5,606 nt of DNA, taken from assembly GCA_041485845.1 (NCBI GenBank), contig JBGPKH010000600.1, positions 1 through 5,606 on the forward strand, read 5' to 3'. Under the pieces are notes generated by a model that worked only from the letters and a program-made list of their open reading frames with translations, made no database searches and had not been told where the DNA came from. Shown here piece after piece: positions 5,231 to 5,606 of this stretch (its first letter is position 1; each line of letters starts with the position of its first letter). This DNA comes from OMOG01 sp041485845 (GTDB taxonomy: Bacteria > Acidobacteriota > Terriglobia > Bryobacterales > Bryobacteraceae). A program made the position numbers and the translations under genes.

Positions 5231-5353
5231 ATGGAACTGGCAAAGACCATTGCGGATCTGCGCTCGGTAGTGGAACTGATCAGCCGGGCAATCCTTTCAC
5301 TCGAACGAATCGCGGAGTCGGGCGCCAAGAAAAAGAAGTACCAGCCCCGATAG
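5231..5353 (+). CDS. Possible 40-residue Lys-rich helical protein
   Basis: The ORF runs from ATG 5231 to TAG 5351-5353. Residues 1-30 (starting MELAKTIADL) have regularly spaced Leu, Ile and Val with charged residues between them, as in one amphipathic helix or short coiled coil. The tail AKKKKYQPR is strongly basic. The helix-plus-basic-tail form resembles tiny uncharacterised proteins I associate with Acidobacteriota, but this is from memory and the function is unknown. The frame is open upstream to a TTG at 5099, but residues before Met are low-complexity (Glu/Arg from a purine run) and look non-coding. GGGAAG (5219-5224), 6 bases before ATG, is a weak ribosome-binding site. No membrane segment or signal peptide is present. 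A good promoter lies at 5049-5077. It could still be a chance ORF. Confidence 0.5.
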   Translation: MELAKTIADLRSVVELISRAILSLERIAESGAKKKKYQPR

Positions 5354-5398
5354 GGCCATCCGAAACACGCGCATTTTATACTGCGAGTCGCCAGGGGA

Positions 5399-5436
5399 AT
5401 CGGAGCGTTTTATCCGGGTCGGAAGAAGGATCCGAT
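5399..5436. repeat. Inverted repeat after the small ORF
   Basis: ATCGGA (5399-5404) and TCCGAT (5431-5436) are perfect inverted copies. Within them ATCC (5412-5415) and GGAT (5428-5431) offer another pairing. GTTTTGG follows, too short a T-run to call an intrinsic terminator with confidence. A weak terminator for the ORF at 5231 or a binding dyad are both possible. Confidence 0.3.
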
Positions 5437-5444
5437 GTTTTGGC

Positions 5445-5472
5445 AACTCATGGCGGCAGCCTGTTTTGAGTT
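5445..5472. repeat. Dyad just upstream of the last gene's -10 box
   Basis: AACTCA (5445-5450) and TGAGTT (5467-5472) are perfect inverted copies 16 bases apart, with an inner GGC/GCC pair (5452-5454 and 5459-5461) around GGCA. The right arm ends 4 bases before TATAAG (5477-5482), so a protein bound here would cover the -35 region. An operator or activator site is possible but not proven. Confidence 0.35.
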
Positions 5473-5476
5473 ACAG

Positions 5477-5482
5477 TATAAG
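5477..5482 (+). promoter_or_regulatory. Candidate -10 box for the last gene
   Basis: TATAAG matches the -10 consensus at five of six bases. The -35 region at 17 bases spacing (CGGCAG) is poor. Transcription would begin near 5489, giving a leader of about 53 bases that contains a small hairpin, GTTCG (5492-5496) with CGAAC (5502-5506), and the GGAGG at 5532. Confidence 0.4.
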
Positions 5483-5531
5483 ACGGTATTCGTTCGTGTC
5501 TCGAACTAAAGGTGAAAGCCCGAGAAGTTGC

Positions 5532-5536
5532 GGAGG
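5532..5536 (+). promoter_or_regulatory. Ribosome-binding site of the last gene
   Basis: GGAGG followed by TTTCC and the ATG at 5542-5544. The 5-base spacing is suitable and supports the start of the truncated gene at the window's right edge. Confidence 0.75.
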
Positions 5537-5541
5537 TTTCC

Positions 5542-5606
5542 ATGACTCTACGCCGATTTCGCGCCCTTCCCTATTTCCTACTGGCGCTATGCGCCTTGGC
5601 CGCCAG
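5542..5606 (+). CDS. Start of a secreted or membrane protein gene (truncated by window end)
   Basis: Only 21 complete codons are visible. The N terminus MTLRRFRALPYFLLALCALA has a basic n-region (Arg4, Arg5, Arg7) followed by a hydrophobic core, as in a Sec signal peptide or an N-terminal membrane anchor. The Leu-Ala-Leu before Cys17 does not fit a good lipobox, because Leu at -1 is unfavourable. The paired arginines are not followed by a standard Tat consensus. The start is supported by GGAGG 5 bases upstream. The product cannot be identified because the rest lies outside the window. Confidence 0.75.
   Translation, partial: MTLRRFRALPYFLLALCALAA

Noticed and set aside
5190..5270. A 26-codon ORF (ATG 5190) as a leader peptide overlapping the small ORF
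   Set aside because: It has a purine-rich sequence before it but no typical leader features such as codon runs. It lies within a purine tract where such sites arise by chance.
5440..5456. TTGGCA and surroundings as a sigma-54 or sigma-70 promoter
   Set aside because: The GC dinucleotide is not at the right distance from GG for sigma-54. For sigma-70 there is no -10 box 16-18 bases downstream.

Overview
The window is a GC-rich chromosomal segment from a bacterium. The gene content and several sequence traits fit the Acidobacteriota, perhaps a Solibacter/Bryobacter-type lineage. The traits are an EF-P whose loop tip reads PGNLRG, a Tat-exported Gfo/Idh/MocA oxidoreductase, a small secreted HExxH metallopeptidase and a tiny Lys-rich helical protein. 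This placement rests on recognising protein families and has not been tested by a search. No mobile element, CRISPR array, tRNA or rRNA is visible.

Layout. Positions 1-546 (+) are the 3' part of selA (selenocysteine synthase), with the PLP-lysine motif retained. It meets efp (556-1113, -) tail to tail with only 9 bases between them. Four genes then run on the minus strand (transcribed right to left): a threonine dehydratase-like PLP enzyme (4176-3232), a secreted zinc metallopeptidase (3123-2536), a Tat-signal Gfo/Idh/MocA oxidoreductase (2499-1300) and efp (1113-556). A 64-base divergent promoter region (4177-4240) separates this block from a tandem-domain VOC (glyoxalase-fold) protein (4241-5020, +). 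The right end (5021-5541) is mostly non-coding and rich in promoters and inverted repeats, with one probable 40-residue protein (5231-5353, +). A new gene with a signal peptide starts at 5542 and runs off the window.

How the genes relate. selA and efp are both translation-related housekeeping genes, but they are convergent and so not co-transcribed. The rest is a loose mix of metabolic and secreted proteins with no clear common pathway. Most genes seem to have their own promoters. The oxidoreductase and the VOC gene lack a Shine-Dalgarno sequence and carry a -10 box at the distance expected for leaderless mRNAs. efp, the metallopeptidase and the last gene have clear ribosome-binding sites.

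The window is mainly ordinary core genome. The parts most worth a second look are the structured segment at 5049-5230 ahead of the tiny ORF, the probable leaderless start sites, and the loop tip of EF-P. I found no convincing new multi-gene system.
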